DNA of 64,000 nt from an uncultured Lachnospiraceae bacterium (GTDB lineage Bacteria; Bacillota; Clostridia; Lachnospirales; Lachnospiraceae), in contig CAKRJP010000005.1 of the NCBI GenBank assembly GCA_934351835.1, forward strand, positions 62,001 through 126,000. Direction: 5' to 3'. Under the pieces are notes generated by a model. It saw only the letters and a list, made by a program, of their open reading frames with translations. It had not been told where the DNA came from and searched no databases. The position numbers were made by a program, and so were the translations under genes. This document shows, in pieces, positions 49,874 through 58,259 of the stretch. How positions within the stretch are numbered: the first letter of the stretch is position 1; every line of letters starts with the position of its first letter.

Positions 49874-50791
49874 TCACGCATTTTTCCAGTACCTCTTACT
49901 GGAAGTACACCATAATACTACTTTTGACGGTAATTTTTGATATCTTTTTCCCAAAAAATATCCTAAATATTTGGAACCTGATTGCATGATCAGTTTCACG
50001 ATCAGCCAGGGTTTCCTGATTCTAAGTAAATATTTCGCACTCTGAACTACCATCCGAATGCCTTCACCTTCTGATGAAATATTCTCAAACAACTCCGAAT
50101 GCTGTTTCTGTGAAACAGCTACATCAAAATTGCGGTGGAACTGCTGCATGCAGGTATAATTATGTGAATGAAATACCCTCGCTTCTGACACATATGCAAT
50201 ACGCTCACCATCAAACACACATCTGCCGGCATATATCATATCTTCACTGAAGATGATCGGTTCCTCAAAGCCACCCCTTTGAAGGAAATTTCTTCTGCGA
50301 TATGCCGCACATACATCGGAAAAGAAAAACGTTTTGATCCCCATTTTCTCCATATCCTGAATAGATTTGATCTGACTTTGTTCCGGATAATTAAACTTTC
50401 TTGTATACTGTTCAATAATAGAACAATCTTTATTCGGAAGCTGTCTTCCATACGCAAGATTTATATCCTGATATTTCTCAAATACTTTTACAAATTCAGA
50501 AACCAGTTTCCGGTCAGCCGGTACAGCATCCTGTGTCATAAAAAGGATAATATCTGCCTCTGATGATCTCGCACCCAAATTTCTCGTGGCTCCATGATCA
50601 AAATCTTCCGGCTTAATTTCTATGACCTTTACTGAATATGGTTTTTCTGCAATTTCTGGCAATTCCTGTTCTGATTTCGTATTTAAAATGATGATCTGAT
50701 GGATCTCATGTTCCTGCTTCTGCAGGCGATCCATTAATATTTTAAATTTTCCATCTGGTTTATAGGTTGGGATGATAACATCTACTGTCAT
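49874..50791 (-). CDS. Family 2 glycosyltransferase, rhamnosyltransferase-like
   Basis: A 305-residue GT-A transferase. It starts VDVIIPTYKPDGKFKILMD; the nucleotide-sugar region has ILFMTQDAVPADRKLVSE, a form common in rhamnosyltransferases, and YGRQLPNKDCS. The later half has FSEDMIYAGRCVFDGERIAYV. It sits between two LCP genes, just upstream of dTDP-rhamnose genes, so adding rhamnose to a wall polymer is a reasonable inference. The acceptor is not known. Confidence 0.85.
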   Translation of the reverse strand: MTVDVIIPTYKPDGKFKILMDRLQKQEHEIHQIIILNTKSEQELPEIAEKPYSVKVIEIKPEDFDHGATRNLGARSSEADIILFMTQDAVPADRKLVSEFVKVFEKYQDINLAYGRQLPNKDCSIIEQYTRKFNYPEQSQIKSIQDMEKMGIKTFFFSDVCAAYRRRNFLQRGGFEEPIIFSEDMIYAGRCVFDGERIAYVSEARVFHSHNYTCMQQFHRNFDVAVSQKQHSELFENISSEGEGIRMVVQSAKYLLRIRKPWLIVKLIMQSGSKYLGYFLGKRYQKLPSKVVLWCTSSKRYWKNA

Positions 50792-50812
50792 AGTGACTTT
50801 TTTGTCTCCTTC

Positions 50813-52057
50813 TTATTCGTACGCTTCATTCTCTTCAGAATTGTATATATCTTCTCCTGAATCATATGTGTTATCTCCGGAATATCCACTGTCTGATTCA
50901 TCTGAATAAGTGTCTGTTCCTGCGGGATACTCATATTCTCCATCTGTACCGGTATCGAGATCTTCGCCTATCGCTTCGTCATAATAATCATAGCCTATTC
51001 CCGAAAGATAGATAATATCATTACTTATCTGCTTTACATTATCAGATGGTTCATAATTTTTATCATCAAACAAAAATTCATGCAGTTTCTTCACATTACT
51101 TGTGAAATCTACCGGCACTACATAGGATCCTTCATGATTCATAACATTCTCAGATCCCTCTACTTCAAATGGGAACCCTGAAGTTTCTCCCATTTTGTAA
51201 CTGGTGGCATTTGCCGCCATTCCTAAAATGTTCTGAATTGTCAGGTTTGTGGAAACCTGTGGGAACACCGAATCAATAATTTTATTCAGCGTAGAAAAAC
51301 TTGCCTTTTGGGTTTTCTCAAAAACTTTTTGTAATACTGTCCGCTGTCTCTCGGTTCTTTTATAATCATCACCTTCTGTATAACGGATTCTGGCATAAGA
51401 AACAGCCTGAATACCATCCAGCGTATGCACACCTGCTCCGCTCAGTTCTGTTGTTGATCTCCCTACTACCTTAGAGGTCTCTGTACAGTAACCATTAGTC
51501 CAGAACACCTCTTCTTCCGTCATATCAATGTCGATTCCGCCAAGTGCATCGATCACATCTGCCAAAGCATTAAAATTGACACTGACATATTTTTCAATAT
51601 CCAGATCCAGATTTCGGTTCAACATTGCAATTGCATCTGTCGGGCCACCGACATTATATGCATAATTTGCCTTTTCATAAGTATCATCTGACTGTTTTAA
51701 CAGGGTATCACGATATACAGAAACAAGATTTACCTCATTTGTCTTATTATTGATACTCGCAATCATAATACAATCACTCTGCGCCCCTCCTTCCAGTTCA
51801 CCTTCTCTGGAATCAAGGCCAAACAATGCAATATTCGTATATTCTCCTGTACTTTTATAAATTTCCAGCTTCGATGTATCCAAATCGGTTGTATCAATTT
51901 TTTTATATTTATAGACACCATAAGCAACTACCGATAACACTGCTAACAGAATCACTTCTATCACAATCGTCAGATACCAGAGCCATGTTCTTTTCTTTTT
52001 CTTTTTTACTTGTTTTTTCTCGGGCATTTTTTCTGCTCTTTTTTTCTTTCTTGACAC
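50813..52057 (-). CDS. LytR-CpsA-Psr (LCP) family glycopolymer transferase, copy 2
   Basis: Second LCP enzyme, 414 residues, started by GTG with AAAGGGAGG six bases ahead. After a highly basic N-terminus (KKKRAEKMPEKKQVKKK) a membrane helix lies at ~26-48. The LCP core has NIALFGLDSREGELEGGAQ, LVSVYRDTLLKQSDDTYEK and SYARIRYTEGDDYKRTERQ, closely like copy 1. The C-terminal ~65 residues are Tyr/Asp/Gly/Ser/Glu-rich. It has its own promoter at 52165-52193. Confidence 0.92.
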   Translation of the reverse strand: MSRKKKRAEKMPEKKQVKKKKKRTWLWYLTIVIEVILLAVLSVVAYGVYKYKKIDTTDLDTSKLEIYKSTGEYTNIALFGLDSREGELEGGAQSDCIMIASINNKTNEVNLVSVYRDTLLKQSDDTYEKANYAYNVGGPTDAIAMLNRNLDLDIEKYVSVNFNALADVIDALGGIDIDMTEEEVFWTNGYCTETSKVVGRSTTELSGAGVHTLDGIQAVSYARIRYTEGDDYKRTERQRTVLQKVFEKTQKASFSTLNKIIDSVFPQVSTNLTIQNILGMAANATSYKMGETSGFPFEVEGSENVMNHEGSYVVPVDFTSNVKKLHEFLFDDKNYEPSDNVKQISNDIIYLSGIGYDYYDEAIGEDLDTGTDGEYEYPAGTDTYSDESDSGYSGDNTYDSGEDIYNSEENEAYE

Positions 52058-52164
52058 AAAAAGCCTCCCTTTGTATTTTCATGTAATATCTTTAATATTA
52101 TTTCTTATTTTATACTTTCCTATTTCCCTGATTTTTACCAAATACAGGCAATTTAACGTATCGA

Positions 52165-52193
52165 TTATACTATATTCATATTCAATCGACAAC
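52165..52193 (-). promoter_or_regulatory. Sigma-A-type promoter for LCP copy 2
   Basis: Minus strand: -35 TTGTCG (52193-52188), 17 bases, -10 TATAAT (52170-52165), about 110 bases ahead of the GTG. Confidence 0.6.
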
Positions 52194-52212
52194 CTGTTTT
52201 TTCATTTTTCTT

Positions 52213-52241
52213 AACATTTCAGTAACATTTATGCAACATTT
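52213..52241 (+). repeat. Three AACATTT repeats, 11-base period
   Basis: AACATTT at 52213-52219, 52224-52230 and 52235-52241, upstream of a TATAAT-type -10 for the gene at 52314 and between two divergent genes. A regulator site is possible. Confidence 0.4.
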
Positions 52242-52313
52242 TTGATAATATCTGGCGTTTTCAAACTTTTTTTGCTATAATGAATCCATATTATGTATTG
52301 GAGTAAACTCATT

Positions 52314-53294
52314 ATGAAAGTTACGATTATTATTCCTAATTATAACGGAAAACACTTTATGGATCCATGTCTCGCTTCCCTGAAAAAGCAGACATACAAA
52401 GATTTTAAAATTTTGATTGTTGATAATGCCTCTTCTGATGGAAGCATTGAATATATGAAAGAAAATTATCCTGACATTGAAGTTATCGCACTTAATAAAA
52501 ATTATGGTTTCAGCAAAGCTGTCAATGTCGGTATCAAACATTCAAAAACTCCCTTTGTCATTCTTTTAAATAACGACACGACGGTTGATCCGCATTACGT
52601 TGAAGAGATGATAAAAGCAATTGAAAAATCACCAAAGATTTTTTCTGTCAGCAGTAAGATGATCCAGATGTATCATCCGAACCTGATTGACAGTGCCGGA
52701 GATCTATACACCGTTCTAGGCTGGGGAGTATGTCGCGGTTCCGGACGCCCGGTTTCAAATTATACAGAGGCCGATGAGATTTTCACGGCATGTGCAGGTG
52801 CCGCAATCTATCGTCGTTCCGCATTTGCGCGCATAGGGTATTTTGATGAAAATCATTTTGCATATTTAGAAGATATCGACATCGGTTATCGTGCCAAAAT
52901 TTACGGATATAAGAACATGTATTGTCCGACTGCTCTTGTTTATCACGTAGGAAGCGGTACCAGCGGTTCAAAGTACAACTCTTTCAAAGTTCGGTTGTCT
53001 TCCCGCAACAATATTTATCTTTGTTACAAAAATATGCCGCTTTTACAGTTACTTTTGAACGCAATTCCGATTGCTCTGGGGTATATTGTTAAAATTGGAT
53101 TTTTTATTAAGATTGGATTTTTTAAGGATTATCTTGACGGAATCAAAGAAGGTCTCAAGACTGCCAAAAAACAGCAAAAAGTACCTTTCAAATTAAGGCA
53201 CCTTCCTAACTACATCAAGATTGAAATCGAACTGATCCAGCATACACTTTCCTATGTACATGACTGGTTCCAAAGAAAATTATTTAAAAAATAA
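52314..53294 (+). CDS. Family 2 glycosyltransferase, rhamnan/wall polymer type
   Basis: A 326-residue GT-A glycosyltransferase on the plus strand. It starts MKVTIIIPNYNGKHFMDPC, with the nucleotide-binding IVDNASSDGSIEYM and the metal-binding LLNNDTTVDPHY; GAAIYRRSAFARIGYFDENHFAYLEDIDIGYRAK is a WbbL/RfbF-like block seen here in parts. A C-terminal amphipathic region could bind the membrane. The ATG at 52314 is chosen for GGAG ten bases ahead. It is divergent from LCP copy 2 and converges on rfbC, sharing a terminator. Confidence 0.85.
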   Translation: MKVTIIIPNYNGKHFMDPCLASLKKQTYKDFKILIVDNASSDGSIEYMKENYPDIEVIALNKNYGFSKAVNVGIKHSKTPFVILLNNDTTVDPHYVEEMIKAIEKSPKIFSVSSKMIQMYHPNLIDSAGDLYTVLGWGVCRGSGRPVSNYTEADEIFTACAGAAIYRRSAFARIGYFDENHFAYLEDIDIGYRAKIYGYKNMYCPTALVYHVGSGTSGSKYNSFKVRLSSRNNIYLCYKNMPLLQLLLNAIPIALGYIVKIGFFIKIGFFKDYLDGIKEGLKTAKKQQKVPFKLRHLPNYIKIEIELIQHTLSYVHDWFQRKLFKK

Positions 53295-53297
53295 CGC

Positions 53298-53332
53298 AAA
53301 AATAGAGTTCCAAAACGCGGAACTCTATTTTT
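53298..53332. terminator. Bidirectional terminator
   Basis: 14-bp perfect stem, arms 53298-53311 and 53319-53332, with A/T ends, between the converging glycosyltransferase and rfbC. Confidence 0.9.
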
Positions 53333-53349
53333 ATACTCTTATTTGCTTT

Positions 53350-53958
53350 TTAGAAATGGAATGTATCTTTCAGTCCTACCCATAACTGATCTTTATCACT
53401 CAGATTTAATGCTGTACCATCTTCCAGATGATATCCTTCTGCGGAAGCATTTCCCTGATATTCGCCTACGAGTGTCGGCCACTCAATGCCGATTTCCGGA
53501 TCATTCCATGCAAGTCCGCCTTCATCTCCCGGATGATAGAAATCCGTACACTTATAGCAAAATTCTGCAAGATCGCTCAGAACTAAGAAGCCATGCGCAA
53601 ACCCTTCCGGAATGTAAAACTGTTTCTTATTCTCTTCTGTCAGTTCAACTCCGAACCAGTTCCCATAAGTCTCGCTGTCGCTTCTCAAATCTACTGCAAC
53701 ATCAAACACAGAACCTTTTACCACACGTACCAGTTTGCCCTGCGGAAATTCTTTCTGAAAATGTAAGCCCCGCAGTACACCTTTGGTTGAGCTTGATTGA
53801 TTGTCCTGCACAAAGACCATATCAAGCCCTGCTTCTTCCATATCTCTCTGATTATATGTCTCCATAAAATATCCGCGGGCATCACCGTGAACTGTTGGCT
53901 CAATTACGCACAGTCCTTTAATTCCGCCTGCATTTTTTTCTACTTTAATCTGTCCCAT
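53350..53958 (-). CDS. rfbC: dTDP-4-dehydrorhamnose 3,5-epimerase
   Basis: Third step of dTDP-L-rhamnose synthesis, 202 residues with a cupin fold. EPTVHGDARGYFMETYN holds the substrate-binding Arg region; the catalytic His is in VLRGLHFQKEFPQGK; YIPEGFAHGFLVLSD and the Tyr in LAEFCYKCTDFYHP follow. Last gene of the rfbABDC unit. Confidence 0.96.
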   Translation of the reverse strand: MGQIKVEKNAGGIKGLCVIEPTVHGDARGYFMETYNQRDMEEAGLDMVFVQDNQSSSTKGVLRGLHFQKEFPQGKLVRVVKGSVFDVAVDLRSDSETYGNWFGVELTEENKKQFYIPEGFAHGFLVLSDLAEFCYKCTDFYHPGDEGGLAWNDPEIGIEWPTLVGEYQGNASAEGYHLEDGTALNLSDKDQLWVGLKDTFHF

Positions 53959-54012
53959 TTTTCTCTCCTCCTACTGCGAACGTTTTGCAAGTCGATGTCC
54001 GAGTGTGTTTCC

Positions 54013-54954
54013 TTATATTTCTATTTCTTTCAAATATCTGCCAAGGGCATCCTGCCATGTCGGAAGCAGTTTGAATCCATTCGCTGTCAGTTTGCTCTTA
54101 TTCAGCCTGCTGTTAAATGGTCTTGCTGCTTTAGAAACTCCATATTCTTCTGTTGTCACCGGTGCTACCTGCAAATGTTCTGCATCATACTCTGTATGTC
54201 CAAGAGCCTCTGCCTGACGGAAAATCTCTACTGCAAAATCATACCAGCTGATATATCCGCCCTCGTTTGTTGCATGATAATAACCATATTTATCAGTCTC
54301 GATCATATCTACCAAAAGTCTTGCAAGATCAAATGTGTAGGTCGGAGTTCCAATCTGATCCTTAACTACTGTTAATTTATCATGATTCTTTCCGACTTTC
54401 AGCATTGTCTTGATAAAGTTATTTCCGTTCTTACCAAATACCCAGGCAATACGGACAATAAAATATTTATCCAGTGTTCCAGATACCGCAAGTTCTCCCT
54501 CTAATTTAGACTTACCATATACATTCAACGGTTTGTAGTCCTTGCAATCAGGATCCCAAGGTGTCTCTCCCTGTCCGTCAAACACATAGTCTGTACTGAT
54601 ATATACCATCTTTGCATCTGTTTTCTTACATGCTTTTGCAATATTCTCTGTACCACCTACATTAATCGCATGTACTTTTGCCTGCTTGTCTTCATCCTCC
54701 GCAAGGTCTACAGCCGTCCATGCTGCACAGTGTACAACTACATCCGGATGCAGATCCACAATATTTTTTTCTACAATCTCTGCATCTGTAATGTCCATAG
54801 ACACATAAGGCATCTTCGTTACGGCTGTTCCGTCTGCGATTCCACTGTATTCCGATGCAAGATCAGTTCCAATTCCTTCATAGCCTCTTTTCGCCAGTTC
54901 ATTCATCACATCGTGACCTAACTGACCGGCTACTCCTGTCACTAATACTTTCAT
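54013..54954 (-). CDS. rfbD: dTDP-4-dehydrorhamnose reductase
   Basis: NAD(P)H-dependent last step giving dTDP-L-rhamnose, 313 residues (short-chain dehydrogenase fold). VTGVAGQLGHDVMNELAKRG is the nucleotide loop; the catalytic Tyr-x3-Lys is NVYGKSKLEGE; MVYISTDYVFDGQGETP is a hallmark. It follows rfbB by 17 bases. Confidence 0.96.
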   Translation of the reverse strand: MKVLVTGVAGQLGHDVMNELAKRGYEGIGTDLASEYSGIADGTAVTKMPYVSMDITDAEIVEKNIVDLHPDVVVHCAAWTAVDLAEDEDKQAKVHAINVGGTENIAKACKKTDAKMVYISTDYVFDGQGETPWDPDCKDYKPLNVYGKSKLEGELAVSGTLDKYFIVRIAWVFGKNGNNFIKTMLKVGKNHDKLTVVKDQIGTPTYTFDLARLLVDMIETDKYGYYHATNEGGYISWYDFAVEIFRQAEALGHTEYDAEHLQVAPVTTEEYGVSKAARPFNSRLNKSKLTANGFKLLPTWQDALGRYLKEIEI

Positions 54955-54971
54955 GTAATCAAACCTCCTGA

Positions 54972-55991
54972 TTAGCGATTTCCATACATTTTTTCATAAT
55001 AATTCTGGTACTCTCCGGAAATGATAGTCTCCCACCACTCTTTATTATCCAGATACCATTTGATTGTCTTCTTGATACCGTCTTCGAATTTTGTTTCTGG
55101 CAGCCATCCAAGTTCGTTGTGAATCTTAGTTGGGTCAATCGCATAACGCATATCATGTCCTTTACGGTCTGCCACGTGTGTGATCAGACTTTCCGGTTTA
55201 CCAAGTTCTTTACAGATAATCTTAACAATTTCAATATTTGTCTTCTCATTGTGTCCGCCCACATTGTAAACTTCTCCGACTCTTCCGTTGTGGATGATCA
55301 GGTCGATTGCTTTACAGTGATCCTCTACATATAACCAGTCACGTACGTTTAATCCTTCTCCATATACCGGAAGTGGCTTATCATTCAGTGCATTGGCGAT
55401 CATCAGCGGAATCAGTTTCTCCGGGAAATGATATGGTCCGTAGTTGTTAGAACATCTGCTGATAGTTACAGGAAGTCCATAAGTTCTGTGGTATGCAAGA
55501 ACTAAAAGGTCTGCGCCTGCTTTTGATGAACTGTATGGGCTGCTTGTATGGATTGGTGTCTCTTCTGTAAAGAACAGATCTGGTCTGTCTAACGGAAGAT
55601 CTCCATACACTTCGTCTGTAGATACCTGATGATATCTCTGGATACCATATTTACGACAAGCGTCCATAAGCACAGCTGTTCCTTTGATGTTTGTATCCAG
55701 GAATACTTCCGGATTCTCAATAGAACGGTCTACGTGGCTTTCTGCCGCAAAGTTTACGACCATGTCCGGATGCTCTTCTTCAAATAATTTATAGACAGCT
55801 TCACGGTCTGTAATACTTTCCTTTACAAATCTGAAATTCGGATTGTCCATTACTGGTGCTAATGTTGATAAATTTCCTGCATATGTCAGGCAATCCAGAC
55901 ACACGATACGGTAATCCGGGTATTTGTTCAACATATGAAATACAAAGTTACTTCCGATAAATCCGGCTCCTCCGGTTACGATAATTGTCAT
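54972..55991 (-). CDS. rfbB: dTDP-glucose 4,6-dehydratase
   Basis: Second step of dTDP-L-rhamnose synthesis, 339 residues. It starts MTIIVTGGAGFIGSNFVFH; NFAAESHVDRSIENP and the catalytic SPYSSSKAGADLLV with Tyr-x3-Lys are present, as is TDEVYGDLPL. The ATG at 55991 is chosen for AAGGAG ten bases ahead; 22 open codons upstream lack family similarity. Confidence 0.97.
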   Translation of the reverse strand: MTIIVTGGAGFIGSNFVFHMLNKYPDYRIVCLDCLTYAGNLSTLAPVMDNPNFRFVKESITDREAVYKLFEEEHPDMVVNFAAESHVDRSIENPEVFLDTNIKGTAVLMDACRKYGIQRYHQVSTDEVYGDLPLDRPDLFFTEETPIHTSSPYSSSKAGADLLVLAYHRTYGLPVTISRCSNNYGPYHFPEKLIPLMIANALNDKPLPVYGEGLNVRDWLYVEDHCKAIDLIIHNGRVGEVYNVGGHNEKTNIEIVKIICKELGKPESLITHVADRKGHDMRYAIDPTKIHNELGWLPETKFEDGIKKTIKWYLDNKEWWETIISGEYQNYYEKMYGNR

Positions 55992-56028
55992 AATCTTAGT
56001 TCTCCTTTTTACTTTATTCTTATAAATA

Positions 56029-56925
56029 TTAGTACAGATTCTCCTGATATTTTCCATCTAATACGTCTTTTAAATACTGTCCATACTGATTCTTCTTCAA
56101 CACTTCATAAACTTCTAAGACATCTTCTTTGGAAATCCATCCGTTCAAATATGCTATCTCCTCTAAGCATCCGATTTTACGATGCTGATGAGACTCTACC
56201 GTCTTAATAAAGTTAGTCGCATCAACCAGACTCTCATGAGTTCCCGTATCCAGCCATGTGAATCCCTGTCCCAAAAGCTCAACATTCAAGTTGCCTTTTT
56301 CTAAATATACTCGGTTCAGGTCTGTGATCTCTAATTCTCCGCGGGCAGATGGTTTTAACTCTTTTGCATATTTTACAACATCATTATCATAGAAGTAGAG
56401 TCCTGTTACACAGTAATTACTCTTTGGATGTGCCGGTTTTTCCTCGATAGAAATAGCTTTTCCTTCGTGGTCAAATTCAACAATACCAAATCTCTCCGGA
56501 TCATCTACATAATAACCAAATACAGTTGCTCCCTTTCCGCTCTCAGCATTCTCTACAGCTGCTTTCAGACGTTTATTCAGTCCGTGACCTGCGAAAATAT
56601 TATCTCCGAGTACCATTGCCACTGTATCATCTCCGACAAAGTCTTCTCCGATGATAAATGCCTGCGCAAGTCCGTCCGGGCTCGGCTGTACTGCATAAGA
56701 TAAGTTCACGCCAAACTGATGTCCGTCGCCAAGCAATTCTTTAAATCTCGGAGTATCCTGAGGTGTTGAAATAATCAAAATATCTCGGATTCCTGCATTC
56801 ATAAGGACTGACATTGGATAATAAATCATCGGCTTATCATAAATTGGAAGAAGCTGTTTTGATGTTACCATTGTCAATGGATATAAACGAGTTCCTGAAC
56901 CTCCGGCCAAAATAATTCCTTTCAT
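56029..56925 (-). CDS. rfbA: Glucose-1-phosphate thymidylyltransferase
   Basis: First step of dTDP-L-rhamnose synthesis, making dTDP-glucose, 298 residues. It starts MKGIILAGGSGTRLYPLTMV with the nucleotide-binding loop; VTSKQLLPIYDKPMIYYP and VLGDNIFAGHGLNKRL follow; WLDTGTHESLVDA is the conserved C-terminal block. First gene of the rfbABDC unit, with GAAGGAGGT ahead. Confidence 0.97.
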   Translation of the reverse strand: MKGIILAGGSGTRLYPLTMVTSKQLLPIYDKPMIYYPMSVLMNAGIRDILIISTPQDTPRFKELLGDGHQFGVNLSYAVQPSPDGLAQAFIIGEDFVGDDTVAMVLGDNIFAGHGLNKRLKAAVENAESGKGATVFGYYVDDPERFGIVEFDHEGKAISIEEKPAHPKSNYCVTGLYFYDNDVVKYAKELKPSARGELEITDLNRVYLEKGNLNVELLGQGFTWLDTGTHESLVDATNFIKTVESHQHRKIGCLEEIAYLNGWISKEDVLEVYEVLKKNQYGQYLKDVLDGKYQENLY

Positions 56926-57008
56926 AAGTTACCTCCTTCATTTGTGATCATTTTAGTATTTGAAAATTCTGTCATTTTAAATCTCTTCCGTTACATTTTA
57001 CATTATAA

Positions 57009-57029
57009 AAGGTGACCTTAGGTCACCTT
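57009..57029 (-). terminator. Terminator after the MerR-methyltransferase gene
   Basis: 9-bp perfect stem AAGGTGACC (57009-57017) and GGTCACCTT (57021-57029), a three-base loop, then TTTTATAAT-like sequence on the minus strand. Confidence 0.75.
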
Positions 57030-57060
57030 CAAGTACTTTTTTTATATTTTGTGATTTTTC

Positions 57061-58248
57061 TCAATTTCTGCAAAGAAACACGCCGGCTTCCTTTGTAATT
57101 TTCAAGCCTTTCCCCACCTTTTTCTTTACATAATTTCTAAATTCTTTGTAATGCTCCGTTATATACTGACCCTGATTTCCATGGCAGGATAATATATACG
57201 AAATTAACGGTTCTGATTCTTTTACTATCAAAAAATCTTCATACTCTTTCCATTCAATTTTCGAAAAATATGGACCGAGTATTTCTTTTCCATTTTCTTT
57301 TCCAAATCTTTCATACAAACGCTCCGCCGAGAGTACAATCCTGTCATCAAATGACTTTACCAGCTCGCTGACCTCTTTCATGTGATTCTCACCGTAAGTA
57401 CTGCAGATAAATCTTCCACCCGGCTTTAGCACTCGCTTGATTTCCCGACATACTTTTTCAATTTTGTCACAATAAAACAATACATGGTTTGCAATTACCA
57501 GATCAAATTTCTGATTTTCATAAGGGATCTTATGACAGTCGAATTTTTGATATGTAATCGTGCATCCATTCTGCGGAAGTTTTATTCTTCTCCTCGCATC
57601 TCTGAGCATTCCTTCTGAGACATCCGATAATATAAGATGAGTATTTTGTGGAAGTTCTTCAAATGCTTCTGCCCAGAGCGTCCCGTCTCCACAGCCAAGT
57701 TCTAAAACACCCATACCTTCTGTCAATTCTAATTGCTCATAGACCCACGGAAACCATCCTTTTTTGTTCTGAGAATACAAACTGTGCAGATTAATTCTGG
57801 AAGAAATGTTTGATGCATTCTGATATTGATTTTTCAAACTTTTCTCCATACCTGTCAAATGAATCAGATCCAACATTTTCGTCCAGTCTATCGTATGTTT
57901 TTCCTCGATCGCACCTGTTGTATCTTTAATCGCCTGCTCCACCAGCTGCAACTGTTCGATCCGGTCCTGTACCAGTTTCAATTGCAGATTCAACGAATCC
58001 AACATAAAATGATAATCCGAATCATCGATAGTCATCTCCCTGATATCTTCCAGTGAAAAGCCCAGATATTTCAACAATAAAATCTGCTGCAATCTTGCGA
58101 AATCCTCATCTGAATAAAATCTTGCACCGGCCTCTGTCACAAAGGACGGTTTTAATATATCATGCTTGTCATAGTATCGGATCGTCCGAAGTGTCACATG
58201 TGCCATCCGGGCAAATTCTCCAGATGAGTAATAACCTTCTTTTTTCAT
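57061..58248 (-). CDS. MerR-type regulator fused to a SAM methyltransferase
   Basis: A 395-residue fusion. The N-terminal ~75 residues are a MerR helix-turn-helix (YSSGEFARMAHVTLRTIRYYDKHDILKPS) with a short coiled coil after it; the C-terminal part is a class I methyltransferase with MGVLELGCGDGTLWAEAF and LSDVSEGMLRDARRR, then DLVIANHVLFYCDKIE and KPGGRFICSTYG. Such fusions occur in Clostridia; the effector and methyl acceptor are unknown. It begins 11 bases after the rhamnosidase gene, so it is probably in that transcript. Confidence 0.85.
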   Translation of the reverse strand: MKKEGYYSSGEFARMAHVTLRTIRYYDKHDILKPSFVTEAGARFYSDEDFARLQQILLLKYLGFSLEDIREMTIDDSDYHFMLDSLNLQLKLVQDRIEQLQLVEQAIKDTTGAIEEKHTIDWTKMLDLIHLTGMEKSLKNQYQNASNISSRINLHSLYSQNKKGWFPWVYEQLELTEGMGVLELGCGDGTLWAEAFEELPQNTHLILSDVSEGMLRDARRRIKLPQNGCTITYQKFDCHKIPYENQKFDLVIANHVLFYCDKIEKVCREIKRVLKPGGRFICSTYGENHMKEVSELVKSFDDRIVLSAERLYERFGKENGKEILGPYFSKIEWKEYEDFLIVKESEPLISYILSCHGNQGQYITEHYKEFRNYVKKKVGKGLKITKEAGVFLCRN

Positions 58249-58259
58249 AATGTTGTCCT

